A stretch of DNA of 64,000 nucleotides. It comes from Phytohabitans aurantiacus (GTDB lineage Bacteria > Actinomycetota > Actinomycetes > Mycobacteriales > Micromonosporaceae). The position numbers and the translations under genes are program-made. The stretch's first letter is position 1. The number at the start of each line of letters is the position of its first letter. Below, in pieces: positions 1 through 9,047 of this stretch. Location: contig NZ_BSDI01000031.1 of assembly GCF_027923225.1 (NCBI RefSeq), forward strand, positions 1 through 64,000, written 5' to 3'. The notes beneath the pieces are model-generated. The model was not told the DNA's origin and made no database searches. It was given only the letters and a program-made list of their open reading frames with translations.

Positions 1-142
1 GCAGGGAGAGACCCCGCCTGTTCACCGACAACAGTCAGGCGTGTCCGGAGATCCGGTGACCACCGGCCCGGAGTTTTCATGTCCACCAGCCCGGAGCGAA
101 CTGTCCGCCAGCTCCGATTTTTTCGTGTCCGCTGGCAGTTTT

Positions 143-440
143 GAGATCGAACCACGTGTATTCGCCCTTGATCGGCGCACCCGGCGTGGCGACACGCCGT
201 GCTGGGCTGGTCTGGGGGCGGACGTGCGCGGGGAAGAGATCGAACCGCGTGCGTTTGCCCTTGATCGGCGAGCGGGGCGCGGCGACACGCCGTCACGGGC
301 GGGCGGCGGCGCCGGGGAGAGGACGGACGCGGGCTTGCTGGGCTGGTCTGGGGGCGGACGTGCGCGGAGATGAGATCGAACCGCGTGCGTTTGCCCTTGA
401 TCGGCGAGCGGGGCGCGGCGACACGCCGTCACGGGCGGTC
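143..440. repeat. Three tandem-spaced copies of a dispersed ~70-90 bp repeat
   Basis: Three direct copies begin near 143, 236 and 372. Each has GAGATCGAACC, a CGTG block, GCCCTTGATCGGCG, and a downstream GGCGACACGCC. In the first copy the tail GGCGTGGCGACACGCC forms a 6-bp stem with a 4-nt loop. Related copies occur near 9274, 9368 and, inverted, near 40137. Open frames across the copies have no family resemblance, so I treat the DNA, not a protein, as the conserved entity. The rest of 1-511 contains no gene that I can support. Confidence 0.8.
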
Positions 441-511
441 GGCGCCGTGGCGCGGTCGGCGCGGCGCGCGGTGGTGCGGTGGTGGGCGGGAGTGCGGTGG
501 GGTGGGGTGGG

Positions 512-1405
512 TTAGGTGGTTGCGGCTTTGGTGAGGGCGTCGATCAGGGTGCGTAGTGCGGGTTGGGCCAGTGAGATCTCCCGGATCGCGGCGTAGATGG
601 TCCTGGTCGGCTCGGGGTGGCGGATCGGGCGGACGGTGGTGCCGGGGTGGCCGGCGCCCAGGCCGAGTTGGGGGATGAGGGTGACTCCGAGGCCGGCGGC
701 GACGAAGCCCTGAGCGGTGGCGTAGTCCTCCGACTTTGCCACGAAGTTTGGCGTGAAGCCGGCCGAGGCGCAGGCGTCGAGGATGGGTTCCAGGCAGGGG
801 CCGGGTGGTTCGCCGCCGACCCACGGTTCGGCGGCGAGGTCGGTGAGGTCGACGACCGGTCGGGCGGCGAGCGGGTGCCCGGCCGGCAGCACCGCCCGGT
901 ACGGGTCGTCTAGCAGGCGTACGAGGCGGATGCCGGGGCGGTCGCCGGCGTCCGGGCGGCGGACTATCAGGGCCAGGTCGCCGTTGCCGCGCTCGACGTC
1001 CAGCAGGGCGTCGTGCGGTTCGGTCAGCCTGGGGTCGACGGTGACGCCGGGGTGTTCGGTGCGGAGGCGGGCGATCGCGGGCGCCAGTACGGTCGGTCCG
1101 ATCGAGGCGAAGTAGTGGACCGTCAGCCGCCCCGTGCGGCCGGCGCGCAGGTCGGCCAGGGCGGCCTCGGTGGCGGCGACGTGTTCGCTGATGATGGCCG
1201 CGTGCCCGACGAGCAGCCGGCCCGCCGCCGTTGGCTGTACGCCTCGGCCGGCGCGTTGGAGCAGCGCGATTCCGGCCTCCTTTTCCAGCGCCGCCACCTG
1301 TTGGCTGACCGCCGAGGGGGTGAAGCCGAGGTGCGCCGCCGCCGCGGTGACCGAACCGCTGGTGACGACCGCCCGCAGTACCTGCATCCGTCTCACATCG
1401 AGCAT
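512..1405 (-). CDS. LysR family transcriptional regulator
   Basis: A 297-residue protein of the usual LysR size. The first ~60 residues form the winged helix-turn-helix (core AAAHLGFTPSAVSQQ), and residues ~90-290 match the periplasmic-binding-like effector domain. The ATG start gives a canonical N terminus, MLDVRRMQVLRAV. It is transcribed divergently from an EamA transporter 71 bp away, a common pairing in which the regulator controls the exporter. The effector is unknown. Confidence 0.93.
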   Translation of the reverse strand: MLDVRRMQVLRAVVTSGSVTAAAAHLGFTPSAVSQQVAALEKEAGIALLQRAGRGVQPTAAGRLLVGHAAIISEHVAATEAALADLRAGRTGRLTVHYFASIGPTVLAPAIARLRTEHPGVTVDPRLTEPHDALLDVERGNGDLALIVRRPDAGDRPGIRLVRLLDDPYRAVLPAGHPLAARPVVDLTDLAAEPWVGGEPPGPCLEPILDACASAGFTPNFVAKSEDYATAQGFVAAGLGVTLIPQLGLGAGHPGTTVRPIRHPEPTRTIYAAIREISLAQPALRTLIDALTKAATT

Positions 1406-1476
1406 GTAGTAGAGCTTAACTCTCGTACAGAATCTTTCGCTTTTTCTTCAGGGTTTGTTCCGGCACTGTGTGAGGT
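1406..1476. promoter_or_regulatory. Divergent LysR/EamA control region
   Basis: This 71-bp gap separates two divergent starts, so it must hold both promoters. It is more A/T-rich than its surroundings. An imperfect dyad, AGAGCTTAACTCT (1411-1423), lies beside the lysR start and could be a LysR box. No experimentally supported motif is recognised. Confidence 0.4.
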
Positions 1477-2406
1477 GTGAGCAAGCTACGCACGTGGGCG
1501 CAGGTGGGTGCGCTGGCCCTGCTGTGGGGTTCGACGTTCCTCTGGATCGAGTTGGCCCTCGACGCGCTGACGCCGGTGCAGGTCACCTTCAGCCGGTGTG
1601 TGCTCGGAGCGGCGGCCCTGCTGGTGGCGTGCTTCGCCTCCGGCCGGCGGCTGCCGCGGGGCCGGGCGATCTGGGGGCACGTCGTGGTGGCCGCGTTCTT
1701 CTGCAACGCCCTGCCGTTCGCCATGTTCAGCCTTGGCCAGCGGACCATCGACTCGGGAGTGGCGGGTGTGTTGAACGCCACGACCCCGCTGTGGTCGCTG
1801 CTGATCGGCCTCGCCATCGGCTCCGAGCGCGGGCTGCGGCCGGTGCGGGTGGCCGGGCTCCTGGCCGGCTTCGCCGGGGTCGTGTTGATCTTCGCGCCGT
1901 GGCGGGCGGCCGGGACGGTCGGCTGGGGCGCGCTGGCGATCGTGGTCGCGGCGGCCAGCTACGCCATCGGGTTCGCGTACATGGGCCGCCACCTGGTCGG
2001 CAAGGGCATCCCGACGATCTCGCTGTCGGCGGCGCAGCTCATCGCGGCGACCGGTCTGACCGCGCTGACCCTGCCGGCCGGCGGTCTGACCGCGATCGAG
2101 ATCGGCCCGAAGACGCTGGTCGTGGTCGTGATCCTGGGCGTCGTCGCCACCGGCGCGACGTTCCACCTCACGTACCGGATCATCGCCGCCGAGGGCGCCA
2201 CCAACGCCGCCACGGTCGGCTACCTGCTGCCGGTGGTCTCGGTGGCGCTGGGCGCGATCGTGCTCGGCGAAGACCTCAGCCTCCGGATCGCCGCCGGGAT
2301 GCTGGTCGTGCTCGTCGGCGTCGCACTGACGCGCCGCAAGGGGCGACCGCCGTCGGCTCCGGCGCACACCCACCTCTCACGGAAAGAGCAGGCCGCACTC
2401 CGGTGA
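1477..2406 (+). CDS. EamA/DMT family transporter
   Basis: A 309-residue inner-membrane protein with about ten hydrophobic segments arranged as two EamA halves (residues ~8-140 and ~150-290). This is typical of drug/metabolite exporters. The GTG start fits the N terminus MSKLRTWAQVGALALLWGS, where the first helix begins. The stop overlaps the start of the aminopeptidase gene (GTGA), so the two are probably co-transcribed. Substrate is unknown; the divergent LysR gene is the likely regulator. Confidence 0.9.
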   Translation: MSKLRTWAQVGALALLWGSTFLWIELALDALTPVQVTFSRCVLGAAALLVACFASGRRLPRGRAIWGHVVVAAFFCNALPFAMFSLGQRTIDSGVAGVLNATTPLWSLLIGLAIGSERGLRPVRVAGLLAGFAGVVLIFAPWRAAGTVGWGALAIVVAAASYAIGFAYMGRHLVGKGIPTISLSAAQLIAATGLTALTLPAGGLTAIEIGPKTLVVVVILGVVATGATFHLTYRIIAAEGATNAATVGYLLPVVSVALGAIVLGEDLSLRIAAGMLVVLVGVALTRRKGRPPSAPAHTHLSRKEQAALR

Positions 2407-3872
2407 CCGCACTGACGGTAAGCACGACCCCCACGCACGCGGACTGCGTCGTGATCGGGATCGCCCAGGGCCCCCACGGGCCGGTACTGGCGCCCGGCGC
2501 GGCGGACTTCGACGGGACGTTGATCGAGCTCCTGCGCACCGTCGGCGTGACCGGTGCCGAGGGCGAGGCGGTCAAGCTTCCCGCACCCGCCGGCTCCGGG
2601 GCCCGGCTGGTGCTCGCGGTCGGCCTCGGCGCCGCCGGCGACGACGGGTACGACGTCGAGGCGTTGCGCCGGGCGGCCGGGGTCGCGGCCAGGACGCTCG
2701 CCGGCGCCCGGAGGGTCACCGTGGCGCTGCCGGCCGGTACCGCCGAGGCCGTCGAGGCGGTGGCGACCGGTGGCCTGCTCGGCGCGTACACCTTCGGCTC
2801 CTATCGCACCGGCGACCGCGCGGCGGCTCCGGTCCGCGAGTTGGCGATCCTCGCCGGCCGGGACGGCCAGGCGGCGGCCGAGGCCGCCGTCCGGCGCGCG
2901 GGCGTGCTCGGCCAGGAGGTGAATCGCGCCCGAGACCTGGTCAACACGCCGGCCAACGACCTGTACCCGGAGAGCTTCGCGGACGTCGTGGCCAGCGCCG
3001 GCCGGGAGTACGGGCTGGCGGTGGAGGTGCTGGACGAGCGGGCGCTCGCGGCGGGCGGGTTCGGTGGCATCCTCGGCGTCGGGCAGGGCTCGGTCCGACC
3101 GCCGCGGCTGGTGCGTATCGCGCACACCCACCCCGAGGCGACGGCGAGTCTCGCCTTCGTCGGCAAAGGCATCACCTACGACTCGGGTGGCATCTCCCTG
3201 AAGCCGGTCGGCGCCAACGAGATCATGAAGCGCGACATGTCCGGCGCGGCGGCCGTGTTCGCCGCGGTCGTGGCCGCGGCCCGGCTGGGCCTGCGGGTCA
3301 ACGTCACAGGCTGGCTCGCGATGGCCGAGAACATGCCGTCGGGCAGCGCCCTGCGCCCCGGCGACGTGCTGCGCGTGTACGGCGGCCGGACCGTCGAGGT
3401 GCTCAACACCGACGCCGAGGGGCGCCTGGTACTCGCCGACGCGCTGGTCCGCGCGGGCGAGGAGCGGCCCGACGCGATCGTCGACGTGGCCACCCTCACC
3501 GCCGCGATGCGGTTCGGCCTGGGCAACCACCTGTTCGGGGTGATGTCCAACGACGACGCCTTCCGCGACCGGGTCGTGGACGCCGCCGCCCGGGCCGGCG
3601 AGCGGGCTTGGCCGATGCCGCTGCCGAAGGAGCTGCGCAAGAGCCTGAACTCGCGGGTGGCCGACATCGCCAATTACGGCGAGCGGATGGGCGGCGGCCT
3701 GGTGGCGGGCCTGTTCCTCCAGGAGTTCGTGCCGGCCGGCATCCCCTGGGCACACCTGGACATCGCCGGACCGGCCTTCCACGAGGGCGAGCCCTATGGG
3801 TACACACCCAACGGCGGCACCGGGTGCGCGGTCCGGACCCTGGTCCAGACGGCGCAGGACGCTGTAAGATGA
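2403..3872 (+). CDS. pepA: Leucyl aminopeptidase (M17 family)
   Basis: A 489-residue cytosolic metallo-aminopeptidase that removes N-terminal residues from peptides. The C-terminal catalytic domain has VGKGITYDSGG (near residue 255), the MKRDMSGAAAV segment, and the signature NTDAEGRL (near residue 334), which carry the di-metal ligands and catalytic residues. The GTG start at 2403 overlaps the transporter stop by 4 nt. A longer frame runs upstream through the transporter gene but is only a shadow. The stop codon lies in the outer arm of an inverted repeat (3871-3885), so the last codons may have been reshaped by that element. Confidence 0.95.
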   Translation: MTALTVSTTPTHADCVVIGIAQGPHGPVLAPGAADFDGTLIELLRTVGVTGAEGEAVKLPAPAGSGARLVLAVGLGAAGDDGYDVEALRRAAGVAARTLAGARRVTVALPAGTAEAVEAVATGGLLGAYTFGSYRTGDRAAAPVRELAILAGRDGQAAAEAAVRRAGVLGQEVNRARDLVNTPANDLYPESFADVVASAGREYGLAVEVLDERALAAGGFGGILGVGQGSVRPPRLVRIAHTHPEATASLAFVGKGITYDSGGISLKPVGANEIMKRDMSGAAAVFAAVVAAARLGLRVNVTGWLAMAENMPSGSALRPGDVLRVYGGRTVEVLNTDAEGRLVLADALVRAGEERPDAIVDVATLTAAMRFGLGNHLFGVMSNDDAFRDRVVDAAARAGERAWPMPLPKELRKSLNSRVADIANYGERMGGGLVAGLFLQEFVPAGIPWAHLDIAGPAFHEGEPYGYTPNGGTGCAVRTLVQTAQDAVR

Positions 3873-4157
3873 TCTATTCCAAGGGATATTTGAGCTACCG
3901 CGACGTCCGCCGCGCGCAGGACCGCTGCTCCCGCGGCCTCACCGTCCGTGGCCACACGACCCGCCCGGACGTGGCAGCGAAATCCCGGATGTTGCTGCCT
4001 CCGGGAGCGGTTGAGGCGACAAAATCCCGGATACTGTCGGGTTCTTGAGCGTGACTGTGCGCGGCGGGTGAGGCTGCGGGAGCGACGGTCAGGCCCGCGA
4101 CGGGCATCGCGGTAGCTCAGATCCTGGGTTGGACCAGATCCCCCCTTGGAATAGATC
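3871..4157. repeat. Palindromic element: inverted pair of a ~58 bp repeat
   Basis: The arms at ~3892-3950 and ~4063-4118 are inverted copies that begin GAGCTACCGCG and include GCTCCCGCGGCCTCACC-like sequence. Outside them is an exact 15-bp inverted pair, GATCTATTCCAAGGG (3871-3885) and its complement (4143-4157). The outer arm includes two bases of the pepA stop codon. The interior repeats AAATCCCGGAT. A second pair lies at 39645-40005 and a single arm near 19932-19992. There are no open frames of interest, so it resembles a non-autonomous (MITE- or REP-like) element. Confidence 0.8.
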
Positions 4158-4170
4158 GTCCAAGCGAACG

Positions 4171-5136
4171 CTAGTACTGGCCGAGCGGCATGAGGAGCGC
4201 GTGGCGTTCGCTGTCGATCGCGTCGAGCCTGGCGCGGGCCTGAGCGATCCGCTGTTCCAGCCGGGTCCGCACCTCGTGCACGAGCTGGGTTGACCGTTCG
4301 ACGTTCTCCTGGGCCTGGTTGATGCGATCCTGCACGGCGAGGTCGGTGAAGATGTTGTCGAGCCAGACGTCGACGAACCGGGTCAGTTCGCCGATCGCCA
4401 GTTGCGGGGCGGTGAGCGCCGCGCCGGGCACGTCGGCGAGTTCGGTCCGCAGCGCGGCGAGGGACCGGTCGGCGCGGGCCGCCTCCTCCGCCGCCTCGTC
4501 CAGCCGGGAGTGCTTGATCGCGCTGGTGAGCAGGCCGCCGCCACCGAACGTGTCGAATGTGGACCAGCCGTCCGCGCTGTCCAGCGTCTCCCGCACCCGC
4601 GACAGAGCCTGCGTCGCCGTGCCCGCCGCCCGCAGGGCTTCGGCCGCCTCATGGATCTCGCCGGTGAGCCGTCCGCGCTCCTCGGCCAGCGCCAGCAGCC
4701 GAGTACGGCGCGGGTCGCCGGACTGGCGCAGGTGGTGGTCCTTGGCGTCGAGCGCGGCGGCGTAGTCACCCGGGGCGGCCGCGAGCTGGTCCAGCCGGGC
4801 CTGCGCGGCGCTCTGCTCCCGGCGCAGCGCGTCGAGCCGGCTCTCGGCCTCGGCCACCCGGTAGCGGGCGGCGTCGGCCTCGGCACGTTCGCGCTCCAGC
4901 GTCTCGTCGCGGGAGCCGCGCAACGAGGCGAGCACCCGGGTCAGGGACAGGCCCTCCAGCCGCTCGACGTCCTTGAGCTCGTCGTCGTGCCGGGTGCGCA
5001 GCGCGGTGAGCTGGGTGGCCATCTCGTCGATCCGGCCACGTAGATCTGTGCTGCGTGACGTGGTCACCTCGTACTCGCGGAGCGCCTCGGCGGCCGAGGC
5101 CAGCCGTCGCTCGATGTCGTCAGCCACGCCTCCCAT
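4171..5136 (-). CDS. Coiled-coil protein of unknown function
   Basis: A 321-residue protein dominated by heptad-rich, Glu/Arg/Ala helices (residues ~5-130 and ~150-310), with a short glycine-rich break (FDTFGGGGLLTSA). There is no signal peptide or membrane segment. I place the start at the ATG of MGGVADDIERR; an in-frame ATG 45 nt further upstream gives a basic 15-residue extension that looks unrelated. It is divergent from the FAD oxidoreductase. No function can be assigned. Confidence 0.75.
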   Translation of the reverse strand: MGGVADDIERRLASAAEALREYEVTTSRSTDLRGRIDEMATQLTALRTRHDDELKDVERLEGLSLTRVLASLRGSRDETLERERAEADAARYRVAEAESRLDALRREQSAAQARLDQLAAAPGDYAAALDAKDHHLRQSGDPRRTRLLALAEERGRLTGEIHEAAEALRAAGTATQALSRVRETLDSADGWSTFDTFGGGGLLTSAIKHSRLDEAAEEAARADRSLAALRTELADVPGAALTAPQLAIGELTRFVDVWLDNIFTDLAVQDRINQAQENVERSTQLVHEVRTRLEQRIAQARARLDAIDSERHALLMPLGQY

Positions 5137-5186
5137 TTGACGATGGCGACGCAAACGCGGTCGCGCCTTGACATCGACCACGGTTC

Positions 5187-5217
5187 ATTCATACATTCGA
5201 GGTCCATCTGTATGAAT
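5187..5217. promoter_or_regulatory. Inverted repeat, candidate operator
   Basis: ATTCATAC (5187-5194) and GTATGAAT (5210-5217) form an exact 8-bp inverted repeat with a 15-nt spacer. It lies 20 nt upstream of the FAD oxidoreductase start. The TetR regulator at the end of that gene set (7793-8392) is the natural candidate binder, by inference. Confidence 0.55.
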
Positions 5218-5237
5218 GGCGTGGGAGTTGGTGAGCG

Positions 5238-6701
5238 ATGAAGCTCGGCACGACTGCCGTCGTTCTCGGTGGGAGTGCCGCTGGCCTCTGTGCCGCTGGT
5301 GCACTCGCCCCGTACTTCAACCAGGTGCTGGTACTGGAGCGTGACGAGCTTCCCGCGGACGCCGAGCATCGGCGCGGTGTGCCGCAGAGCAAGCATCCGC
5401 ATTTCCTGTTGAACTCGGGGCGGCGTGCGATCGGGGAGCTGTTCCCCGGGTTCGAGGACGAGCTCGTCGCGGCGGGTGGGTTGCACCTGATGCCGTCGAT
5501 GGACGCGGCCTACCTTGACGGGAAAGGCTGGTCGGCGCGCAAACGCAGCGCGATGACGATGATCTACAGCTCGCGCGTCCTCATCGAGCGGGTGCTGCGC
5601 GACAAGGTACGAGGACTGTCCAACGTGGCCATCCGTGAGGGCGTCAGCGTAAGCGGGCTGAGCAGCCGGGACGGCGCCGTCACCGGTGTCCACTTCACCA
5701 CGTCGACCGGTGACGAGCACGTCGACGCCGACTTCGTGGTCGACGCGATGGGGCGTGGCTCCTCGGTCAGCGGTTGGCTGGCGGCGGCGGGCTGGCCCAC
5801 GCTCGAAACACTGACCCTCGACGCCAAGGTCACGTACACCTCCCGCTGGTACGAGCTGCCCGCACAGCGACCGCCGAGCTGGTGGTGGCAGCACCTCGTG
5901 ATCATGCCGACCAGGGAGAAGGGCGAGCACCCGGCGGAGCACGAGTTCCTGGTGAACCTCTTCCCGATCGAGGGCAACCGCGTCATCGCGTGCATGGGGT
6001 CGTGGGGACACGCCATGCCGCGTACCGACGACACGTTCGTCGAGTCGGCCCGGCGGGTACGGGCGCCGCTGTTCGCGGCCGCGATGGATCGGTGTACGCC
6101 CACCTCGGAGGTCCATCTGACACGGTCGACCGGCAACGTCTGGCGCCGCTACGACCGGTGGGCGACGCCGCCCACGGGGCTGGCGTTCGTCGGCGACTCG
6201 ATCTGTGCCTTCAACCCGTTCTACGCCCAGGGCATCAGCTCGGCGTCGCTGTCCGCGCTGCTGCTGCGCGAGCACCTAGCCGGCGCCGACCGGCTCGACG
6301 CGACCTTCTTCTCGCGGTTCCTGGCGGCACAACGCAAGCTGCTCGGCGTGCCGTGGCGCCTGGCGATGGCACGCGACCAGGGCTACGCGTGCGCGGTCGG
6401 CACCGAGAAGCCGCCCGAATGGCGCCGTCGCCTCCTCGCCGCGGTGTCCGATCCCGCGTTCAGCTTCATCGTCGGTGCCGCCCGTGAGGATCCGGTGATC
6501 GACGCGCACTTCGCCAAGGTGTTCAACCTCGACGAGTCGCTCGGCGACATGCTGGGCAACCCTGGTGTGCTCGCCCGACTCGTGCGCCACGGCATCCGCG
6601 CCGCGCTGGGGCGGCGCCGGGTTCCCTACGGGTTCGACCCCAACGCCGAGCCGCCCGCCACGGACTACTCGTCGGCCACCGCGACAGAGTCGGTGCGGTG
6701 A
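5238..6701 (+). CDS. FAD-dependent oxidoreductase/monooxygenase-like protein
   Basis: A 487-residue flavoprotein. The N-terminal Rossmann motif is GGSAAGL (residues 11-17), followed by an acidic end of the second strand (VLERDELP). A second FAD contact, GDSICAFNPFYAQGIS, sits near residue 320, as in p-hydroxybenzoate hydroxylase-type monooxygenases and geranylgeranyl reductases. There is no membrane anchor. The stop overlaps the next start (GTGA), which couples it to the AveC-like membrane protein. The substrate is unknown; the pairing suggests tailoring of a lipid or polyketide/isoprenoid. Confidence 0.88.
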   Translation: MKLGTTAVVLGGSAAGLCAAGALAPYFNQVLVLERDELPADAEHRRGVPQSKHPHFLLNSGRRAIGELFPGFEDELVAAGGLHLMPSMDAAYLDGKGWSARKRSAMTMIYSSRVLIERVLRDKVRGLSNVAIREGVSVSGLSSRDGAVTGVHFTTSTGDEHVDADFVVDAMGRGSSVSGWLAAAGWPTLETLTLDAKVTYTSRWYELPAQRPPSWWWQHLVIMPTREKGEHPAEHEFLVNLFPIEGNRVIACMGSWGHAMPRTDDTFVESARRVRAPLFAAAMDRCTPTSEVHLTRSTGNVWRRYDRWATPPTGLAFVGDSICAFNPFYAQGISSASLSALLLREHLAGADRLDATFFSRFLAAQRKLLGVPWRLAMARDQGYACAVGTEKPPEWRRRLLAAVSDPAFSFIVGAAREDPVIDAHFAKVFNLDESLGDMLGNPGVLARLVRHGIRAALGRRRVPYGFDPNAEPPATDYSSATATESVR

Positions 6702-7765
6702 GCGCCGATTGCGGGCCCGGGGCGGAGGCCGTCACCCGCGAGCTCGGCTTCGACTGCCACGACGTCTCCCCGATGGTCTCGGTCCGCTTCCCGTGGGAGC
6801 TCGACAACTGGACCATGCCGCTGCTCGAAGTGACCATCATCGGCGGCGCGGTCTTCGCCTTGGTACACGCCATCCGGCGGCACCGCGCCGGCGATCCGAC
6901 AAACCTGGCGCTGTGGTTCGCATCGCTGGTCTACCTCTTCGTGACCGAGCCGCCGCTGTACTTCCCGGAATGGTTCGGCCTCGACCAGGTCTACGGATTC
7001 ATCTTCGCCCACAACCGGTTCACCGTGCAGTTCATGTGGGACAGGTTGCCGCTCTACATCGTGGCGTTCTACCCGGCGTTCAGCCAGCTCGCGTACGAGC
7101 TCGTCCGGTCGCTCGGGATCTTCGACCGCCGCGGCGCGCTGACCGGATCGGTGGCCGTCGCCTTCACCTGCCAGGTCTTCTACGAGGTGTTCGACCACAT
7201 CGGACCGCAGCTTCAATGGTGGGCCTGGAACATGGACAACGACATCGTCAACCACCCCGCGCTGGCGTCGGTGCCCATGAACAGCATGGTGTTGTTCGCC
7301 TCGGTCTCGATGGGCGCCATGACGTACCTCGTCGTGCGCCTGGCCAGCCGGTGGCCACTGGTGCCGAGCATCCTGGTGGCCGGTGTGCTGACGCCGCCGA
7401 CCATGGCGATCGCCGGCATACCCGCGAGCTTCTTCAAGGGAAACAGCACCGCGCAGGCATGGGTCCTCGGCGTCGAGCTGGCCCTGCTCTGGCTCGTCGG
7501 CAGCTGGATCGTCGTATCCTGCCTGCGCTCCACCGACCGCGCCCCGGACGTGTCGACCTTCGCCCGGTACTACCCAGCCGCCTACCTCGGTGCGATGGCG
7601 GTCATCTGGCTCAGCGCGCTCCCGGCCTACCTCGCCGCGGACAACGGCGTCACCAGCGACGGCACACCGATCGGCAGCGGGCCCTACGCCCTCGCCTGCT
7701 TCGCCGGCGCCGGGCTGCTGCTCATCGCGCTCCACCGGCGCCGCACCGCCCCAGCCGCCGTCTGA
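6698..7765 (+). CDS. Polytopic membrane protein, possibly spirocyclase AveC family
   Basis: A 355-residue integral membrane protein with about seven to eight hydrophobic helices and aromatic/acidic loops such as FVTEPPLYFPEWFG. Size, topology and pairing with an FAD oxidoreductase resemble the AveC-like family, named after the avermectin spirocyclase; this call rests on general resemblance and not on a decisive motif. The GTG start overlaps the preceding stop by 4 nt. It is followed 27 nt later by a TetR regulator, making a three-gene unit. Confidence 0.6.
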   Translation: MSADCGPGAEAVTRELGFDCHDVSPMVSVRFPWELDNWTMPLLEVTIIGGAVFALVHAIRRHRAGDPTNLALWFASLVYLFVTEPPLYFPEWFGLDQVYGFIFAHNRFTVQFMWDRLPLYIVAFYPAFSQLAYELVRSLGIFDRRGALTGSVAVAFTCQVFYEVFDHIGPQLQWWAWNMDNDIVNHPALASVPMNSMVLFASVSMGAMTYLVVRLASRWPLVPSILVAGVLTPPTMAIAGIPASFFKGNSTAQAWVLGVELALLWLVGSWIVVSCLRSTDRAPDVSTFARYYPAAYLGAMAVIWLSALPAYLAADNGVTSDGTPIGSGPYALACFAGAGLLLIALHRRRTAPAAV

Positions 7766-7792
7766 CCTGCGGCGTTCGGGAAAGATGGGCGC

Positions 7793-8392
7793 ATGGGGTA
7801 CCACGGATGGCAGGGCAACCCACCCGGCACCGAAAACGAGGCACGCCGCCGTATCGTCGAGGCGGCGACGGCGTGCATCGACCGGCTCGGGCTCGCCAAG
7901 ACCAGCCTCTCCGACATCGCGACCGAGGCCGGCGTCACCCGACAGACCGTCTACCGCTACTTCCCGAGCCTCGCCGACATCCTCACCGCCGTCGCCGAAG
8001 CGGGCGCCGAGGAATTCGCCGAACGGATGGAACACCACCTCGCCTCGTTCAAGACCCCGGAAGAAGCCGCCGTGGAGTCCGTCGTGTGGGCCGTCCGCAC
8101 CATCCCCAGGGAGCCTTACATGGGCCTGCTCCTCCAGGCCGGCGAGACCGACTCCTTCACCGCGGGAGTCACCTCACCGCTCTCGTTCTCCCTCGGCGCG
8201 CGAATCCTCGGCAACCTGCCCGTCAACTGGTCGGCGGTCGGCGTCACCACAGACGCCGACCTGCGCGGCCTTGCCGAGATCCTCATGCGACTGTTCATCT
8301 CGTTCCTGCGGTACCCGTCGACACCACCGCTCACCGACGACCAACTGCGGGCCCTCGTCCGGCGCTGGATCGGACCGGCTCTGCGCGGGTAG
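7793..8392 (+). CDS. TetR family transcriptional regulator
   Basis: A 199-residue repressor-type protein. Residues ~17-63 are the TetR helix-turn-helix (LSDIATEAGVTRQTVYRYF), followed by an all-helical ligand/dimerisation domain. It lies directly after the FAD oxidoreductase and AveC-like genes in the same direction. The inverted repeat at 5187-5217 upstream of that set is a plausible target. Confidence 0.92.
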   Translation: MGYHGWQGNPPGTENEARRRIVEAATACIDRLGLAKTSLSDIATEAGVTRQTVYRYFPSLADILTAVAEAGAEEFAERMEHHLASFKTPEEAAVESVVWAVRTIPREPYMGLLLQAGETDSFTAGVTSPLSFSLGARILGNLPVNWSAVGVTTDADLRGLAEILMRLFISFLRYPSTPPLTDDQLRALVRRWIGPALRG

Positions 8393-8463
8393 GGCCTGCC
8401 GGGTGCTGTATCCGGCCGTGACCGGGGGTGGTTCCAGGCGGCGTCTGGGGCCGCCGTAGCTCG

Positions 8464-9009
8464 TCAGGCGCCTGGGATCAGGAGGTCGGCGCGAGCGCGG
8501 ACGTCGTGGTCGCTGTAGAAGGCGTCTTCATGCCGCGCCCACCGGTCCCAGTGTGGCGCGTAAACGTCGCCGTCGCGGGCCAGGGCCCGCTCGCGACGGA
8601 CCTCGTCGGGGGCGTCCAACCAGACCAGGGCGCTCAGGTACGGCGCGGTCTCGCGGGCGCCGGCACCCGTACCCTCGACCACCAGCGTGTCCGTCTCAGG
8701 CACACGATGCCATTCCGCGTACTGGCCAAGATGCCAGTCGTACCGCTGCCAGCGCGCCTCCTCGCCGCGCCGCAGCGGGTCGAGTATCCACCGCACCAGC
8801 GCGTCGACACCGTCAAGCAGGCCGTCCCAGCCGGCGTACAGGTCGTCCATCCGGACCACGGGCGCGGCCAGCTCGGCGGCGACGGCTGTGGCGAGGGTGG
8901 ACTTGCCGCTTCCGGAGCGCCCCTCGATGGCGAGCACCTTCACCCGGCCGGCGCGCGGTGGTCGGTCAGCGAGCAGGCTCACCACTCGCGCGTGCACGTC
9001 GCCGACCAT
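8464..9009 (-). CDS. P-loop nucleoside/uridine kinase-like protein
   Basis: A 181-residue P-loop NTPase. The Walker A motif GRSGSGKST is near residues 30-38, then an acidic MDDLY motif near 55 and a VVEGTGAG strand near 110, typical of uridine kinase-like phosphotransferases. A DVRRERALARDGD segment resembles the lid region. It is probably soluble. It is transcribed convergently with the TetR gene. Substrate specificity cannot be read from the sequence. Confidence 0.85.
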   Translation of the reverse strand: MVGDVHARVVSLLADRPPRAGRVKVLAIEGRSGSGKSTLATAVAAELAAPVVRMDDLYAGWDGLLDGVDALVRWILDPLRRGEEARWQRYDWHLGQYAEWHRVPETDTLVVEGTGAGARETAPYLSALVWLDAPDEVRRERALARDGDVYAPHWDRWARHEDAFYSDHDVRARADLLIPGA

Positions 9010-9047
9010 GCTCGCATTGTCCGCCGGGCCAGGGTCGCGCTGCGCAC

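Noticed and set aside
143..440. Regularly spaced repeats resembling a CRISPR array
   Set aside because: Only three imperfect copies, with spacers that themselves contain repeated text, and no cas genes.
41..515. Overlapping frames in the first 500 bases
   Set aside because: They are generated by the repeat units, which lack stops because they are GC-rich.
1455..3870. Single long frame spanning transporter and aminopeptidase
   Set aside because: The first part is a shadow of the EamA gene; the aminopeptidase has its own GTG start at 2403.
4105..4140. tRNA-like string GGTAGCTCAG followed by TTGG
   Set aside because: It resembles a tRNA D-arm by chance. The same string is the arm of the 58-bp inverted repeat and there is no acceptor stem, anticodon arm or T-loop.
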